The position numbers were made by a program, and so were the translations under genes. The notes under the pieces are model-generated. The model worked only from the letters and a program-made list of their open reading frames with translations. It was not told where the DNA came from and ran no database searches. Source: Bosea sp. OAE506 (GTDB taxonomy: Bacteria; Pseudomonadota; Alphaproteobacteria; Rhizobiales; Beijerinckiaceae). From it: 64,000 nt of DNA. Location: contig NZ_JBEPOB010000001.1 of assembly GCF_040546595.1 (NCBI RefSeq), forward strand, positions 937,501-1,001,500, written 5' to 3'. This document shows, one piece after another, positions 28,424 through 37,715 of this stretch; the stretch's first letter is position 1, and each line of letters opens with the position of its first letter.

Positions 28424-29167
28424 ATGGACTATCTCATGACGCTCGCCGCCGATCCCGCAGTCTGGGCTGCGCTCGGTGCCCTGATCGCCATGGAGGTCGT
28501 CCTCGGCATCGACAACCTGATCTTCATCTCGATCCTGACCAACAAGCTCCCGGAGGAGCAGCGCTCGCGCGGGCGCAAGATCGGCATCGGGCTCGCCCTG
28601 TTCCTGCGGCTCGCCCTGCTCGGCACGGTCGCGATCATCGTGCAGCTGACGGCGCCGATCTTCTCGGTCTTCGGCAAGGCCTTCTCCTGGCGCGACCTCA
28701 TCCTGATCGGCGGCGGGCTCTTCCTGGTCTGGAAGGCGACCGTCGAGATCCACCACAAGGTCGATCCCGATCACGGGCCGGACGTGTTCGACGGCGGCCG
28801 TGCCGCGACCGTCACCTTCGGCGGCGTGATCTTCCAGATCCTGCTGCTCGACCTGGTCTTCTCGATCGACTCCATCATCACTGCGGTCGGCATGACCGAC
28901 CACATCCCGGTCATGGTGATCGCCGTGCTCGTCTCCGTCCTGGTCATGCTGCTGGCAGCCGACCCGCTGGCGCTGTTCATCGAGAGGAACCCGACCATCG
29001 TGATGCTGGCGCTGGGCTTCCTGCTAATGATCGGCGGGATGCTGATCGCGGAGGGCTTCGGCGCCCATGTGCCCAAGGGCTACATCTACGCGGCGATGGC
29101 GTTCTCGGCGATGGTCGAGGCGCTCAACATGCTCTCGCGCCGGGCGATGCGCAGTAAAGGCGACTGA
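28424..29167 (+). CDS. TerC-family integral membrane protein
   Basis: The 247-residue protein has about seven hydrophobic helices and the TerC signature: [20 protein letters not shown] near residues 23-42 and [17 protein letters not shown] near 145-161. In this family the paired acidic residues in membrane helices form a metal site. TerC proteins are linked to tellurite resistance in plasmids but in chromosomes to manganese or calcium export and metal loading of exported enzymes; the substrate here is not known. The ATG is preceded by GGAGGA. It follows the secB terminator and converges with dnaQ, leaving an 8-base gap. Confidence 0.93.
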   Translation: MDYLMTLAADPAVWAALGALIAMEVVLGIDNLIFISILTNKLPEEQRSRGRKIGIGLALFLRLALLGTVAIIVQLTAPIFSVFGKAFSWRDLILIGGGLFLVWKATVEIHHKVDPDHGPDVFDGGRAATVTFGGVIFQILLLDLVFSIDSIITAVGMTDHIPVMVIAVLVSVLVMLLAADPLALFIERNPTIVMLALGFLLMIGGMLIAEGFGAHVPKGYIYAAMAFSAMVEALNMLSRRAMRSKGD

Positions 29168-29175
29168 GGAGGGCG

Positions 29176-29883
29176 TCAGGCCTCCTCGGCGATGCCGAGA
29201 TAGCCGCGCCAGAGCTGGTTCTTGCCGAGCGAGCGGATGAAGGCCTCATGGGCGGCGATGGCAGCCTCGTCCAGCCTTGGCTGCAGCGGGCGCTGGCGCT
29301 GCGGCCGCTCGATCCGGATCGGCGCCAGACCGCTGCCACCGGCCTCCCCGGCGCCAAGGCCCAGCGACGCCTGCTTGCCGCCGATCAGCTCGATATAGAC
29401 CTCCGCCAGGATCTCGGCGTCGAGCAGCGCGCCGTGGCGCGTGCGGCGGCTGTTGTCGATGCCGTAGCGCGTGCACAGCGCATCGAGGCTGTTGGAAGCG
29501 CCCGGATGCTTGCGGCGGGCCATCGAGAGCGTATCGACGACCAGCGAGGACTCGATCGGCGGCAGGCCGATGCGCTGGAATTCCATGTTCAGGAAGCCGA
29601 CGTCGAAGGCGGCGTTGTGGATCACCAGCCGGGCGCCGTCGATGAACCCGGCGAACTCGTCGGCGATGGCGGCGAAGATGGGCTGCGGTGCCAGAAACGC
29701 GTCGGACAGGCCATGGATCTTGAAGGCGCCCTCCGACATCGGCCGCTCGGGATTGATGTATTTGTGAAAGCTGCGCCCGGTCGGGCAGTGGTTGACGAGT
29801 TCGACGCAGCCGATCTCGACGACGCGGTCGCCGCCCAGCGCCTCGACGCCGGTGGTCTCGGTATCGAGAACGATCTCACGCAT
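29176..29883 (-). CDS. dnaQ: DNA polymerase III epsilon subunit (proofreading exonuclease)
   Basis: Epsilon is the 3'-5' proofreading exonuclease of the replicative polymerase core. The 235-residue protein starts MREIVLDTETTGVEALGGDR, containing the ExoI motif DTET. ExoII (FIDGARLVIHNAAFDVGFLN) and ExoIII (HGALLDAEILAEVY, HxxxxD form) are all present. The C-terminal tail RPQRQRPLQPRL would tether it to the alpha subunit. Start 29883 overlaps coaE by 8 bp. It is the last gene of the ppsR-maf-aroE-coaE-dnaQ operon pointing away from the putative origin. Confidence 0.97.
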   Translation of the reverse strand: MREIVLDTETTGVEALGGDRVVEIGCVELVNHCPTGRSFHKYINPERPMSEGAFKIHGLSDAFLAPQPIFAAIADEFAGFIDGARLVIHNAAFDVGFLNMEFQRIGLPPIESSLVVDTLSMARRKHPGASNSLDALCTRYGIDNSRRTRHGALLDAEILAEVYIELIGGKQASLGLGAGEAGGSGLAPIRIERPQRQRPLQPRLDEAAIAAHEAFIRSLGKNQLWRGYLGIAEEA

Positions 29884-30499
29884 GGTCGGTCCACCCTTGC
29901 CCGCCTCGGCCCGGACGTCCGGCGAGCGCAGCCAGGATAGACCCGACTTGCCGGCCCGCCGCCACAACGCCGCGCGACGTGTCCACAATGAATTGGGCCC
30001 GCGCGCGCTTCTGCGCATCCGGCATCTGCCGGGCCAGGATCGCATCGAGCCGCTCGGCGGTCATCCCCGGCCGGGCCAGCACGCGGGCGCGCTGGATCTC
30101 CGCCGAGGCGCTGACGACGAGGACGGCGTCGCAGCGCCTCTCGCCGGCAGTCTCGAGCAGGAGCGGTACGTCGAGGACCGCAAGGCCCTGCCCTCTCTCC
30201 CGGCATCGGCGCAGGAACGCCTCCTCCTCCTCGCGCACCAGCGGATGGATGATGGCCTCCAACCGCGCCATCGCCTCCGGTTTGCCCAGCACGGCGGCGG
30301 AGAGGCTTGGCCGGTCGACCGCGCCGTCGCGTACGGCATCGGGGAAAGCCGCCGCAATCAGCGGAACGGCCCGGCCGCGATAGAGCGCATGAACGGTGGC
30401 ATCGGCATCGTGGACCGGGATGCCACGCGCCTGAAACAGCGCGGCGGTGGTCGACTTGCCCATGCCGATCGAGCCGGTCAGGCCGAGGATGAAGGTCAT
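29876..30499 (-). CDS. coaE: Dephospho-CoA kinase
   Basis: CoaE phosphorylates the 3'-hydroxyl of dephospho-CoA, the final step of coenzyme A synthesis, using ATP. The 207-residue protein has the P-loop GLTGSIGMGKSTT at residues 6-18, the DAD motif (VHDADATVH) near 33-41 and the LDVPLLLETAGE segment near 108-119, all family hallmarks. Length is typical. It is encoded between aroE (43-base gap) and dnaQ (8-bp overlap). The gap to aroE shows no structure I recognise. Confidence 0.97.
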   Translation of the reverse strand: MTFILGLTGSIGMGKSTTAALFQARGIPVHDADATVHALYRGRAVPLIAAAFPDAVRDGAVDRPSLSAAVLGKPEAMARLEAIIHPLVREEEEAFLRRCRERGQGLAVLDVPLLLETAGERRCDAVLVVSASAEIQRARVLARPGMTAERLDAILARQMPDAQKRARAQFIVDTSRGVVAAGRQVGSILAALAGRPGRGGQGWTDHA

Positions 30500-30542
30500 G
30501 GCGTGCCGCGTCCCGGAGCCCGAGGTGGGCTTGCCCTGCGAA

Positions 30543-31376
30543 TCAGTGGCCGAGGATATCGGCTTCGAGCCTCGCCCGCAGCGCCGGCGTGACGGTCGGC
30601 TTGACGCCGAACCAGCGCGCGAAACCCGGCACCGCCTGGTGCAGGAGCATGCCGAGTCCGTCGACGGGGATGCCGCCGCGGCGCTGCGCTTCGATCAGCA
30701 GCTGCGTCTCCAGCGGGACATAGACGATATCGTCGACGATGGTTCCTGGCCGCAGGCCCGCAAGGTCGATCTCCAGTGGTGGCTGGCCGTGCATCCCGAG
30801 CGCCGTCGTGTTGATCACCAGATCGGCCTCACCCACGAGCGCGTCGCGCCGTGCCCAGTCTGCGGCCTCCATCGGCTTGCCGAGCGCGGTCGCCAGTTCA
30901 TCGGCCCGCGCGCGGCTGCGGTTGACGAGGATGATCCGACCGATGCCGCGACCCTTGAGCCCGAAGGCGATGCCGCGGGCGGCGCCGCCCGCGCCCAGAA
31001 CCAGCGCCGTCGAGACGCGCTCGTCCCAGCCCGGTGCGGTGGCGTCGAGATGGGCGAGGAAGCCCGAGACGTCGGTGTTGTCGCCGCAGATGCGCTCGCC
31101 CTCGCGCCAGAGCGTGTTGACCGCGCCGATGGCGCGCGCGGCATCCGTCGCATGGTCCACCAGCCCCAGCATCGCCTCCTTGTGGGGAACGGTGACATTG
31201 CCACCGGTGAACTCGCCCGCTCGCAGCCGCGCGACAAAGGCCGCCAGATCGGGTGGGGCGACATCGATGCGCTCGTAGCTGCCGGCGAGGCCGTGTTCGG
31301 CAAGCCAGCTGCCATGGATGAGCGGCGAGCGGGAATGGGCGACGGGGTGGCCGAGGACAAAGCAGCGCGGTGTCAT
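30543..31376 (-). CDS. aroE: Shikimate dehydrogenase (NADP+)
   Basis: AroE reduces 3-dehydroshikimate to shikimate in aromatic amino-acid synthesis. The 277-residue protein shows the shikimate-binding N-terminal motif HPVAHSRSPLIHG (residues 9-21), the catalytic lysine in NVTVPHKEAML (about residue 65), NTDVSGFLAHL near 102, the nucleotide-binding GAGGAARGIAFGL near 130-142, and the NRSRARADEL that selects NADP. It is full length. It lies 12 bases after maf in the same operon. Confidence 0.96.
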   Translation of the reverse strand: MTPRCFVLGHPVAHSRSPLIHGSWLAEHGLAGSYERIDVAPPDLAAFVARLRAGEFTGGNVTVPHKEAMLGLVDHATDAARAIGAVNTLWREGERICGDNTDVSGFLAHLDATAPGWDERVSTALVLGAGGAARGIAFGLKGRGIGRIILVNRSRARADELATALGKPMEAADWARRDALVGEADLVINTTALGMHGQPPLEIDLAGLRPGTIVDDIVYVPLETQLLIEAQRRGGIPVDGLGMLLHQAVPGFARWFGVKPTVTPALRARLEADILGH

Positions 31377-31388
31377 GGAGGGTCGGGC

Positions 31389-32015
31389 TCAGCGGGCAAG
31401 GACAGAGAGATCGCGCAGCGCCGCCAGGACGGGCAGCAGCGGCAAGCCGAGAATGGTGAAATGGTCGCCCTCGATGCTCTCGAAGAGCTGTGCGCCCAGG
31501 CCCTCGATCTGATAGCCGCCGACACTGGAGAAGGCCGCATCACCGACCCTGTCGAGATAGGCCTCGATGAAGCCGGGCGTCAGCGGGCGCATGGTGAGCC
31601 GGGAGGTCTGGTGTCCCTCGGCCAGAACCTCACCGCCCCGCACCAGCGCAAAGGCGCTGTGCAGCTCGTGATCGCGGCCCGCGAGAGCGGCGATCTGCCG
31701 GCCCGCCGCGGCACGGTCCGCCGGCTTGTGAAAGGCTTCGCCTGCACAAGCGAGCGTCTGGTCGGCCCCCAGAACCAACCGGTCCGGCTGCTGCGCCGAG
31801 ACGGCCGCGGCCTTGGCGACAGCAAGGGCCAGAGCGATGCGCGCCGGGGATTCGCCCGCAGCCAGCAGCGGCACTTCGACCGCCCGCTCGTCGACCGATG
31901 GCTTCACCGTCTCCACGGGAACCCCGGCTGCCATCAGCATGTCGCGGCGGGTGGTGCTGCCCGAGGCCAGCACCAACGGTTGAGGTGAGAGCCAGAGGCG
32001 AGAGCCCGCGATCAT
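31389..32015 (-). CDS. maf: Maf-like nucleotide pyrophosphatase
   Basis: Maf proteins hydrolyse non-canonical or modified nucleoside triphosphates (dTTP/UTP or m7GTP class) and are linked to septum control. The 208-residue protein begins with a short extension and then [20 protein letters not shown], the ASxSxxRRxxL phosphate-binding motif with T in place of one S. It has [31 protein letters not shown] (catalytic Asp region) and [23 protein letters not shown] cannot assign YhdE- or YceF-type specificity with confidence. It overlaps ppsR by 4 bp. Confidence 0.93.
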   Translation of the reverse strand: MIAGSRLWLSPQPLVLASGSTTRRDMLMAAGVPVETVKPSVDERAVEVPLLAAGESPARIALALAVAKAAAVSAQQPDRLVLGADQTLACAGEAFHKPADRAAAGRQIAALAGRDHELHSAFALVRGGEVLAEGHQTSRLTMRPLTPGFIEAYLDRVGDAAFSSVGGYQIEGLGAQLFESIEGDHFTILGLPLLPVLAALRDLSVLAR

Positions 32016-32842
32016 GTCGCGATGAACTTCATGCGGTGGTCGCGCAGGAGATCGAGGATCGAGGCGGCCGTCTCTTCGATCGAGCGTCGGGTCACGTCGA
32101 TCACCGGCCAGCCTTTGCGAGCACAGAGGCGGCGCGACTGGGCGACCTCGTCGGCCACCGAGGCAGGGTCGACATAGGGCGTCTCGTCGTCGGCGCGCAG
32201 CGACAGCAGCCGGTTCTGGCGTATCTGGACGATGCGATCGGGGCTGGCGACGAGCCCGACGATCAGCGGTTTCCTGACATGCTCGAGCTCCGCCGGCAGC
32301 GCCACATTCGGCACCAGCGGGATGTTGGCAGTCTTGATGCCGCGATTGGCGAGATAGATCGACGTCGGCGTCTTCGAGGTCCGGCTGATGCCGACGAGGA
32401 TGATGTCGGCATTCTCGAGATCGCCACCGAGCTGCCCGTCATCATGCAGCAGCGTGTAGTTCATCGCGTCGATGCGGCGGAAATACTCGGCATTGAGTAC
32501 GTGCTGGGCGCCCGGCTTCGGGGCCGAGGCCTGGCCGAGATAGGACTGGAACAGCGTCAGCACCGGGTTGAGCACCGACAGGCAGGGGCAGCCGAGCTCG
32601 CGGCAGAAGTTCTCCAACCGCTGCGACCATTCCGGTTCGACCAGGGTGTAGAGCACGACGCCGGGCGAGGCCTCGATCTCGGCGAGCACGCGCGCGAGCT
32701 GCGCCTCCGAGCGCACCAGCGGATAGACATGCTCGATCGCGGAGACCGATTCGTACTGCGCGGCCGCGGCCCGGCTGACGGCGATGAGCGTCTCGCCGGT
32801 CGCGTCCGACACCAGGTGGAGATGAAAATAATTGCGGTGCAC
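32012..32842 (-). CDS. Pyruvate, phosphate dikinase/phosphoenolpyruvate synthase regulatory protein (bifunctional kinase-phosphorylase, DUF299)
   Basis: These proteins inactivate and reactivate PPDK or PEP synthase by ADP-dependent phosphorylation and phosphate-dependent dephosphorylation. The 276-residue form chosen starts at the GTG 32842 ([19 protein letters not shown]), preceded by GGGGAA; the frame is open to an ATG at 32926, which would add 28 unlike residues. The characteristic P-loop [18 protein letters not shown] is near residues 150-167, and the end [18 protein letters not shown] fits the family. It is first in the operon leading away from the origin gap. A homologue next to hemE flanks the replication origin in several Alphaproteobacteria. 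Confidence 0.93.
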   Translation of the reverse strand: MHRNYFHLHLVSDATGETLIAVSRAAAAQYESVSAIEHVYPLVRSEAQLARVLAEIEASPGVVLYTLVEPEWSQRLENFCRELGCPCLSVLNPVLTLFQSYLGQASAPKPGAQHVLNAEYFRRIDAMNYTLLHDDGQLGGDLENADIILVGISRTSKTPTSIYLANRGIKTANIPLVPNVALPAELEHVRKPLIVGLVASPDRIVQIRQNRLLSLRADDETPYVDPASVADEVAQSRRLCARKGWPVIDVTRRSIEETAASILDLLRDHRMKFIAT

Positions 32843-32976
32843 GGGGTTCCCCGGAGCGGTGACGCGGTCTGCCACCTCTAGCCCGGCGGGCCGCCAAAGC
32901 AAATCGGCGGGTGAATGCCGCGGCACTGTGAGGGGGCCGCACGCAGGCCGAGGGCCATGTGTGGGCTGGGGAGCGC

Positions 32977-32985
32977 TGTGGACAA
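32977..32985 (+). promoter_or_regulatory. DnaA-like box 1
   Basis: TGTGGACAA differs at one position from TGTGGATAA, the complement of the consensus DnaA box. It lies in the putative origin. Confidence 0.6.
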
Positions 32986-33010
32986 GAGAGCGCTTTCGAG
33001 GGCCGCGCCG

Positions 33011-33042
33011 TTAAGGTCTGTATAACCCTAACGATCCGTTAA
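33011..33042 (+). promoter_or_regulatory. Two near-consensus CtrA-type boxes
   Basis: TTAA-N7-ATAA (33011-33025) and CTAA-N7-TTAAC (33028-33043) lie 17 bp apart. Each differs by one base from TTAA-N7-TTAA, the site of the cell-cycle regulator CtrA, which silences the Caulobacter origin. Confidence 0.55.
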
Positions 33043-33072
33043 CAGGCCAGGGGCTGTGGGGAGAGGCAGGAG

Positions 33073-33088
33073 TGTTTCACGTGAATCA
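33073..33088. promoter_or_regulatory. parS-like ParB-binding site in the putative origin
   Basis: TGTTTCACGTGAATCA matches the widely conserved parS palindrome at 15 of 16 positions. It lies about 6.6 kb from the perfect site in rsmG and 8 kb from parB. Chance occurrence of so close a match is unlikely. Confidence 0.75.
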
Positions 33089-33125
33089 TTTTGCCGCGCC
33101 GACGAGCGACCACGATTCACACGGG

Positions 33126-33140
33126 TTAACAAACCGTTAA
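33126..33140 (+). promoter_or_regulatory. Consensus CtrA box in the putative origin
   Basis: TTAACAAACCGTTAA, followed by C, is an exact TTAA-N7-TTAA(C) match. It is the strongest of three such boxes in the gap. Confidence 0.72.
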
Positions 33141-33187
33141 CGCCCCACCGATAGACAGAACGTCTCGCCTCGATCAGGCTCGGCACC

Positions 33188-33207
33188 TGTGGACAGGTTG
33201 TGGATCG
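33188..33207 (+). promoter_or_regulatory. Tandem DnaA-like boxes 2 and 3
   Basis: TGTGGACAG (33188-33196) and TGTGGATCG (33199-33207) have the same orientation, start 11 bp apart and each match TGTGGATAA at 7 of 9 positions. Spacing of one helical turn favours cooperative binding. They lie about 50 bp from the AT-rich end of the gap. Confidence 0.5.
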
Positions 33208-33300
33208 GATTGCGTCGGGCTATCTGCCCCCATCCAAGAGTCAAAAAAGAAGATTCTCTCTCTAGAAATCTATTTAAGAGAGATGGGGGATGGATCGCCG

Positions 33301-34341
33301 ATGAGCCTTACGACACCTGACCAGCCTGCCTTTCTGAAAGCGCTGTCCGGCGAGACGCTGCCGACGCCACCGATCTGGATGATGCGCCAGGCCGGACGCT
33401 ATCTGCCCGAGTATCGCGAGCTCCGTGCCAAGGCCGGGAGTTTCCTCGGCCTCTGCTACAATCCCGAATGGGCCGCCGAGGTCACGCTCCAGCCGATCCG
33501 CCGCTTCGGTTTCGATGCCGCGATCCTGTTCTCCGACATTCTCGTCGTGCCGCAGGCGCTGGGCCAGAAGCTCTGGTTCGTCGAGGGCGAAGGTCCCCGC
33601 CTCGAGCCTGTGGCCGACCGGGACAGGCTGTCCGAGATCGACCGCCAGGCCGGACTCAGCGTGCTCGACCCCGTCATCGAGACGGTGCGTCGCGTCCGAG
33701 CCTCGCTGCCGAAGGAGACGGCCTTCATCGGGTTCTGTGGCGCGCCCTGGACGGTTGCGACCTATATGGTCGCGGGTCGCGGCACGCCGGACCAGGGGCC
33801 GGCCAAGGAGCTCTTCACCCGCGACGAGGCACTCTTCCGCCTCATGATCGACCGGATCGTCGTGACCTCGATCGATTATCTCTGCGCGCAGATCGAGGCC
33901 GGGGTCGACGCCGTGCAGATCTTCGACAGCTGGGCGGGCTCGCTGGGCGAGGCTGATTTTGAGCGCTGGTGCATCGTGCCGACGCGGCGGATCGTCGAGG
34001 GCGTGCGCGCCCGACAGCCCCAGGCGAAGATCATCGGTTTCCCGCGTGGCGCGGGCAAGCTGATCCCGGCTTACGTCCGCGGCACGGGTGTCGATGCCGT
34101 CGGCCTGGAATCGGAGATCGATCGTGGTTTCGCCCGCGACGAGATCCAGTCGCTCGTGCCGGTGCAGGGCAATCTCGATCCGCTGGTGCTGCGTGCCGGT
34201 GGCCCGGAGCTGGAGCGCGAGATCGCGGCCGTGATGGAGGCGTTCGGCAAGGGACCCTTCGTCTTCAATCTCGGGCACGGCATCCTGCCGGATACGCCGA
34301 TTGCGCATGTCGAGCGGCTTCTGGCCGCGGTGCGGGGTTGA
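33301..34341 (+). CDS. hemE: Uroporphyrinogen decarboxylase
   Basis: HemE converts uroporphyrinogen III to coproporphyrinogen III in haem synthesis. The 346-residue protein contains the family signatures [20 protein letters not shown] (residues 20-39), where Arg residues bind propionates, and [16 protein letters not shown] near residues 141-156. The catalytic Asp region is [21 protein letters not shown] 33301 was chosen; an ATG at 33283 would add six residues. It is the first rightward gene after the origin gap and is followed 29 bases later by hemJ. Position beside the origin gives it high gene dosage in fast growth. Confidence 0.97.
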   Translation: MSLTTPDQPAFLKALSGETLPTPPIWMMRQAGRYLPEYRELRAKAGSFLGLCYNPEWAAEVTLQPIRRFGFDAAILFSDILVVPQALGQKLWFVEGEGPRLEPVADRDRLSEIDRQAGLSVLDPVIETVRRVRASLPKETAFIGFCGAPWTVATYMVAGRGTPDQGPAKELFTRDEALFRLMIDRIVVTSIDYLCAQIEAGVDAVQIFDSWAGSLGEADFERWCIVPTRRIVEGVRARQPQAKIIGFPRGAGKLIPAYVRGTGVDAVGLESEIDRGFARDEIQSLVPVQGNLDPLVLRAGGPELEREIAAVMEAFGKGPFVFNLGHGILPDTPIAHVERLLAAVRG

Positions 34342-34370
34342 TCGAACCGGCATGACGGAGATCGTTCGCG

Positions 34371-34793
34371 ATGTATGAATGGCTGAAGGCCGTCCACGTC
34401 CTGGCGGTGATCTCCTGGATGGCGGGAATGCTCTACCTGCCGCGGCTGATGGTCTACCATGTCGATGCCGCGCCGGGCTCGGTGCAGTCCGAGACCTTCA
34501 AGGTGATGGAGCGCCGGCTTCTCCGTGGGATCATGAACCCCGCGATGATCGTCACCTGGGTGCTCGGCCTGTACCTCGCCTGGGCTGCGTTCGGCTTCAA
34601 AGGCGGCTGGCTGCACGGCAAGATCCTGCTCGTAGTGCTGCTCTCGGGCGTCCATGGCTATCTCGTCGGGCGGGTCCGCGACTTCGCCAACGACCGCAAC
34701 ACCAAGTCGGGCCGCTTCTACCGGGTGATCAACGAGGTGCCGGCCGTGCTCATGGTCGGCATCGTCATTCTCGTCATCGTCAAACCCTTCTGA
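34371..34793 (+). CDS. hemJ: Protoporphyrinogen oxidase HemJ
   Basis: HemJ oxidises protoporphyrinogen IX to protoporphyrin IX in bacteria lacking HemG and HemY. The 140-residue membrane protein has about four hydrophobic helices. It shows the family pattern: KAVHVLAVISWMAGMLYLPRL at the N-terminus with His at residue 9, VMERRLLRGIMNPAMIVTWVLG, and GWLHGKILLVVLLSGVHGYL; the conserved His and Lys residues are thought to bind haem. The C-terminal RFYRVINEVPAVLMVGIVILVIVKPF is diagnostic. It lies 29 bases after hemE, so the two haem steps are probably co-transcribed. Confidence 0.95.
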   Translation: MYEWLKAVHVLAVISWMAGMLYLPRLMVYHVDAAPGSVQSETFKVMERRLLRGIMNPAMIVTWVLGLYLAWAAFGFKGGWLHGKILLVVLLSGVHGYLVGRVRDFANDRNTKSGRFYRVINEVPAVLMVGIVILVIVKPF

Positions 34794-34812
34794 GGCAATC
34801 GCCGTTTGGCGC

Positions 34813-34841
34813 TTGAGCCGGACGCGGTTTCCGGTTATCAG
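34813..34841 (+). promoter_or_regulatory. Predicted promoter upstream of rho
   Basis: TTGAGC (34813-34818) and TATCAG (34836-34841) are spaced by 17 bases, each 4/6 to consensus. Initiation here would give rho a leader of about 165 nt, long enough for the Rho-dependent autoregulation known for other rho genes; no hairpin-T-run attenuator is visible in it. Prediction only. Confidence 0.4.
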
Positions 34842-35011
34842 ACATCACGCTTCTCCAGCGTTCTCCCTGTTGTCGATGGTTCGTGAGCCGACTGCCCTGG
34901 CAGCCGCTCGTGGCGCTCAACCCCAGCGCCGTCCGTCCGGGCCTGTCGATCATCCCATTACCGTCCTGGTCGCGGCCTTCAGTGTCGTGACATTTTCGAT
35001 CCGGGTGCCCC

Positions 35012-36277
35012 ATGCGGGAAATCAAGCTCCAAGACCTCAAGGTCAAGTCTCCGACCGAACTGCTCGCCTTTTCGGAGGGGCTCGAGGTCGAGAACGCCAG
35101 CACCATGCGCAAGCAGGAGCTGATGTTCGCGATCCTGAAGCAGCTCGCCGCCCGCGAGACCGAGATCCTCGGCGAGGGCGTGGTCGAGGTCCTGCCGGAC
35201 GGGTTTGGCTTCCTGCGTTCGCCCGACTCCAACTATCTGCCGGGTCCCGACGACATCTATGTCTCGCCGACGCAGATCCGGAAATTCGGCCTGCGCACCG
35301 GCGACACCGTCGAAGGCCCGATCCGCAGCCCGAAGGACGGCGAACGCTATTTCGCTCTGCTCAAGGTCAACACGATCAATTTCGAGGATCCCGAGCGGAT
35401 CAAGCACAAGATCAATTTCGACAATCTGACGCCGCTCTATCCCGACGAGCGCCTGCGGCTCGAGGTTGCCGAGCCGGCCAAGAAGGATTTCTCGGCCCGC
35501 GTCATCGACATCGTCGCGCCGATCGGCAAGGGCCAGCGCGCCCTGATCGTCGCGCCGCCGCGTACCGGCAAGACCGTGCTGCTGCAGAACATCGCGCAGT
35601 CGATCACGACCAACCACCCGGAATGCTACCTCATCGTGCTGCTTATCGACGAGCGGCCTGAAGAGGTCACCGACATGCAGCGCTCGGTGAAGGGCGAGGT
35701 CGTGTCCTCGACCTTCGACGAACCGGCCACGCGCCACGTCCAGGTCGCCGAGATGGTGATCGAGAAGGCTAAGCGTCTCGTCGAGCATGGCCGCGACGTC
35801 GTGATCCTGCTGGACTCGATCACCCGCCTCGGGCGCGCCTACAACACGGTCGTCCCCTCCTCCGGCAAGGTGCTGACCGGCGGTGTCGACGCCAACGCCC
35901 TGCAGCGCCCCAAGCGCTTCTTCGGCGCGGCCCGCAACATCGAGGAAGGCGGCTCGCTGACCATCGTCGCCACCGCGCTGATCGACACCGGCAGCCGTAT
36001 GGACGAGGTCATCTTCGAGGAGTTCAAGGGCACCGGTAACTCGGAAATCGTGCTCGACCGCAAGGTCTCCGACAAGCGCATCTTCCCGGCGATCGACATC
36101 CTCAAGTCGGGCACCCGCAAGGAAGAGCTCATCACGCCGAAGGATGTGCTGGCCAAGACCTATGTGCTGCGCCGCATCCTCAACCCGATGGGCCCGCAGG
36201 ACGCGATCGAGTTCCTGATGGACAAGCTGCGCCAGACCAAGCAGAACGCCGACTTCTTCGACTCGATGAACACCTGA
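35012..36277 (+). CDS. rho: Transcription termination factor Rho
   Basis: Rho is the hexameric RNA helicase that ends transcription at Rho-dependent sites. The 421-residue protein has the N-terminal helix bundle and the cold-shock-like RNA-binding domain ([23 protein letters not shown], near residues 62-84). The ATPase has Walker A (APPRTGKT near 178-185), the Q-loop region and Walker B ([16 protein letters not shown] near 263-278), followed by the R-loop. The end [11 protein letters not shown] is typical. No insertion or truncation is seen. It stands between hemJ and mnmE in the conserved rightward arm of the origin. Confidence 0.98.
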   Translation: MREIKLQDLKVKSPTELLAFSEGLEVENASTMRKQELMFAILKQLAARETEILGEGVVEVLPDGFGFLRSPDSNYLPGPDDIYVSPTQIRKFGLRTGDTVEGPIRSPKDGERYFALLKVNTINFEDPERIKHKINFDNLTPLYPDERLRLEVAEPAKKDFSARVIDIVAPIGKGQRALIVAPPRTGKTVLLQNIAQSITTNHPECYLIVLLIDERPEEVTDMQRSVKGEVVSSTFDEPATRHVQVAEMVIEKAKRLVEHGRDVVILLDSITRLGRAYNTVVPSSGKVLTGGVDANALQRPKRFFGAARNIEEGGSLTIVATALIDTGSRMDEVIFEEFKGTGNSEIVLDRKVSDKRIFPAIDILKSGTRKEELITPKDVLAKTYVLRRILNPMGPQDAIEFLMDKLRQTKQNADFFDSMNT

Positions 36278-36332
36278 CATTCTGGCGCGGCGGCCGATTC
36301 GGCTCCGTGACGGACGGGTTGCCGGTCCGGCG

Positions 36333-37646
36333 ATGAACACGCTCTTCCACGTGCCGACGATCGTCGCCCTCTCCTCCGCCTCGGGGCGAGCGGGCGTCGC
36401 GGTTGTCCGCGTCTCGGGACCCCGCGTTCGATTCGTCCTCGAAACGGTGGCAGGTCCGTTGCCTGCTCCGCGCCTGGCATCACTGCGGGCGCTGCGGGAC
36501 ACGGCCGGCGAGGTCGTCGACCAAGGCCTTGTCCTGTTCTTTCCCGGGCCCGCCAGCTTCACCGGCGAGGATGTCGCCGAGTTCCAGATTCACGGTTCGC
36601 GGGCCGTTCTGGCCCGGCTCCTGCAACTGCTCTGTTCCCATGACGGCGTCCGCCTGGCCGAGCCCGGCGAATTCACGCGCCGCGCTTTTGAGGCCGGCAA
36701 GCTCGATCTCGCCGAGGTCGAGGGACTGGCCGATCTGATCGATTCGGAAACGGAATGGCAGCGGCGCCAGGCATTGCGCCAGATGGACGGCGCCTTGGGG
36801 GTTGCGGTGGCAGAATGGCGCCGCGATCTCGTCGAGGCGCTGGCGCTGCTGGCGGCCGAGCTCGACTTTTCAGACGAAGGCGATGTCGAGGGGCCTATGG
36901 TCGAGCGGGCGCTCGGGCTCGTCGCCGTCGCACTGCGAGGGCTCAAGGCGGCGCAAGGCAGCTTCGCCCGGGGCGAGCGCGTGCGTGAGGGCTTCGTCGT
37001 GGTTCTGGCGGGCCCGCCCAATGCCGGTAAGTCCAGCCTGCTCAATGCGCTGGCCCGACGTGATGTCGCGATCGTCTCGCCGGTGGCAGGCACCACCCGT
37101 GATGCGATCGAGGTCCGGCTCGATCTGGACGGCATCCCGGTCACGCTGATCGATACGGCAGGTTTGCGCGACAGCGCGGATGCGATCGAGGCAGAAGGCG
37201 TTCGCCGCGCCCGCGATCTCGCTGCCAAGGCCGATCTCGTCCTGAGCCTGCGCGCGATCGATTCGGAAGCGGATCGACATCAGGAGGGTTCAAGTGTCGT
37301 TCCTCTCGCAACGAAAGCGGATCTGACGGGGACGCTGCGGCCTGGCGAGCTGCCCGTGTCCGTGCAGAGCGGCGACGGCCTGCCACAGCTCATCGAGCTG
37401 CTGACACGGAGGCTCGCCGGCAAGGACCAAACCGAGCCTGCCCTCCTGACGCGCGAACGCCATCGTGTCGCGGTGATGGAAGCGATCGTCGCGCTGGAGC
37501 GCGCCCTCGCCTCCCCGGGGGCGCCAGCCGAGCTGCTGGCGGAGGATGTCCGGCTCGCGGTGCGCGCGCTCGAACGGTTGCTCGGCCATGTCGATGTCGA
37601 GGACGTGCTCGACCAGCTTTTCGCCGGTTTCTGCATCGGCAAGTAG
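36333..37646 (+). CDS. mnmE: tRNA modification GTPase MnmE
   Basis: MnmE works with MnmG to install (carboxymethyl)aminomethyl groups at U34 of certain tRNAs. The 437-residue protein has the folate-binding N-terminal domain (about 1-115, with the GEFTRRAFEAGKLDL motif), a central helical domain, the inserted G domain (GPPNAGKSSLLNAL near residues 227-240, DTAGLRD near 273-279), and the C-terminal FCIGK box with the catalytic Cys. All key motifs are intact, including the last residues. It begins 55 bases after rho; mnmG follows after 69 bases. Confidence 0.97.
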   Translation: MNTLFHVPTIVALSSASGRAGVAVVRVSGPRVRFVLETVAGPLPAPRLASLRALRDTAGEVVDQGLVLFFPGPASFTGEDVAEFQIHGSRAVLARLLQLLCSHDGVRLAEPGEFTRRAFEAGKLDLAEVEGLADLIDSETEWQRRQALRQMDGALGVAVAEWRRDLVEALALLAAELDFSDEGDVEGPMVERALGLVAVALRGLKAAQGSFARGERVREGFVVVLAGPPNAGKSSLLNALARRDVAIVSPVAGTTRDAIEVRLDLDGIPVTLIDTAGLRDSADAIEAEGVRRARDLAAKADLVLSLRAIDSEADRHQEGSSVVPLATKADLTGTLRPGELPVSVQSGDGLPQLIELLTRRLAGKDQTEPALLTRERHRVAVMEAIVALERALASPGAPAELLAEDVRLAVRALERLLGHVDVEDVLDQLFAGFCIGK

Positions 37647-37715
37647 CGGCAGGCTACCGCACGGACGTCTGCGATAGTGTTTGACCTGTCCGCGGCGCTT
37701 CGCTAGCCAAATCGC

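Larger units (their letters stand above)
32843..33300. other. oriC: Putative chromosomal replication origin (oriC)
   Basis: This is the longest gene-free stretch in the window, between the divergent ppsR operon and hemE. It holds DnaA-like boxes at 32977, 33188 and 33199, all reading TGTGGA on the plus strand, with the last two 11 bp apart. CtrA-type boxes are at 33011, 33028 and 33126, a near-perfect parS at 33073, and GANTC methylation sites at 33083, 33114 and 33252. The hemE end, about 33239-33283, is A/T- and CT-rich and could be the unwinding element. Origins beside hemE are known in Caulobacter, Rickettsia and Rhizobiales. The call combines sequence motifs with conserved context; it is not experimentally shown here. 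Confidence 0.8.

Noticed and set aside
33055..33063. Fourth DnaA box, TGTGGGGAG, in the origin gap
   Set aside because: Three mismatches to the consensus in a G-rich stretch; not counted.
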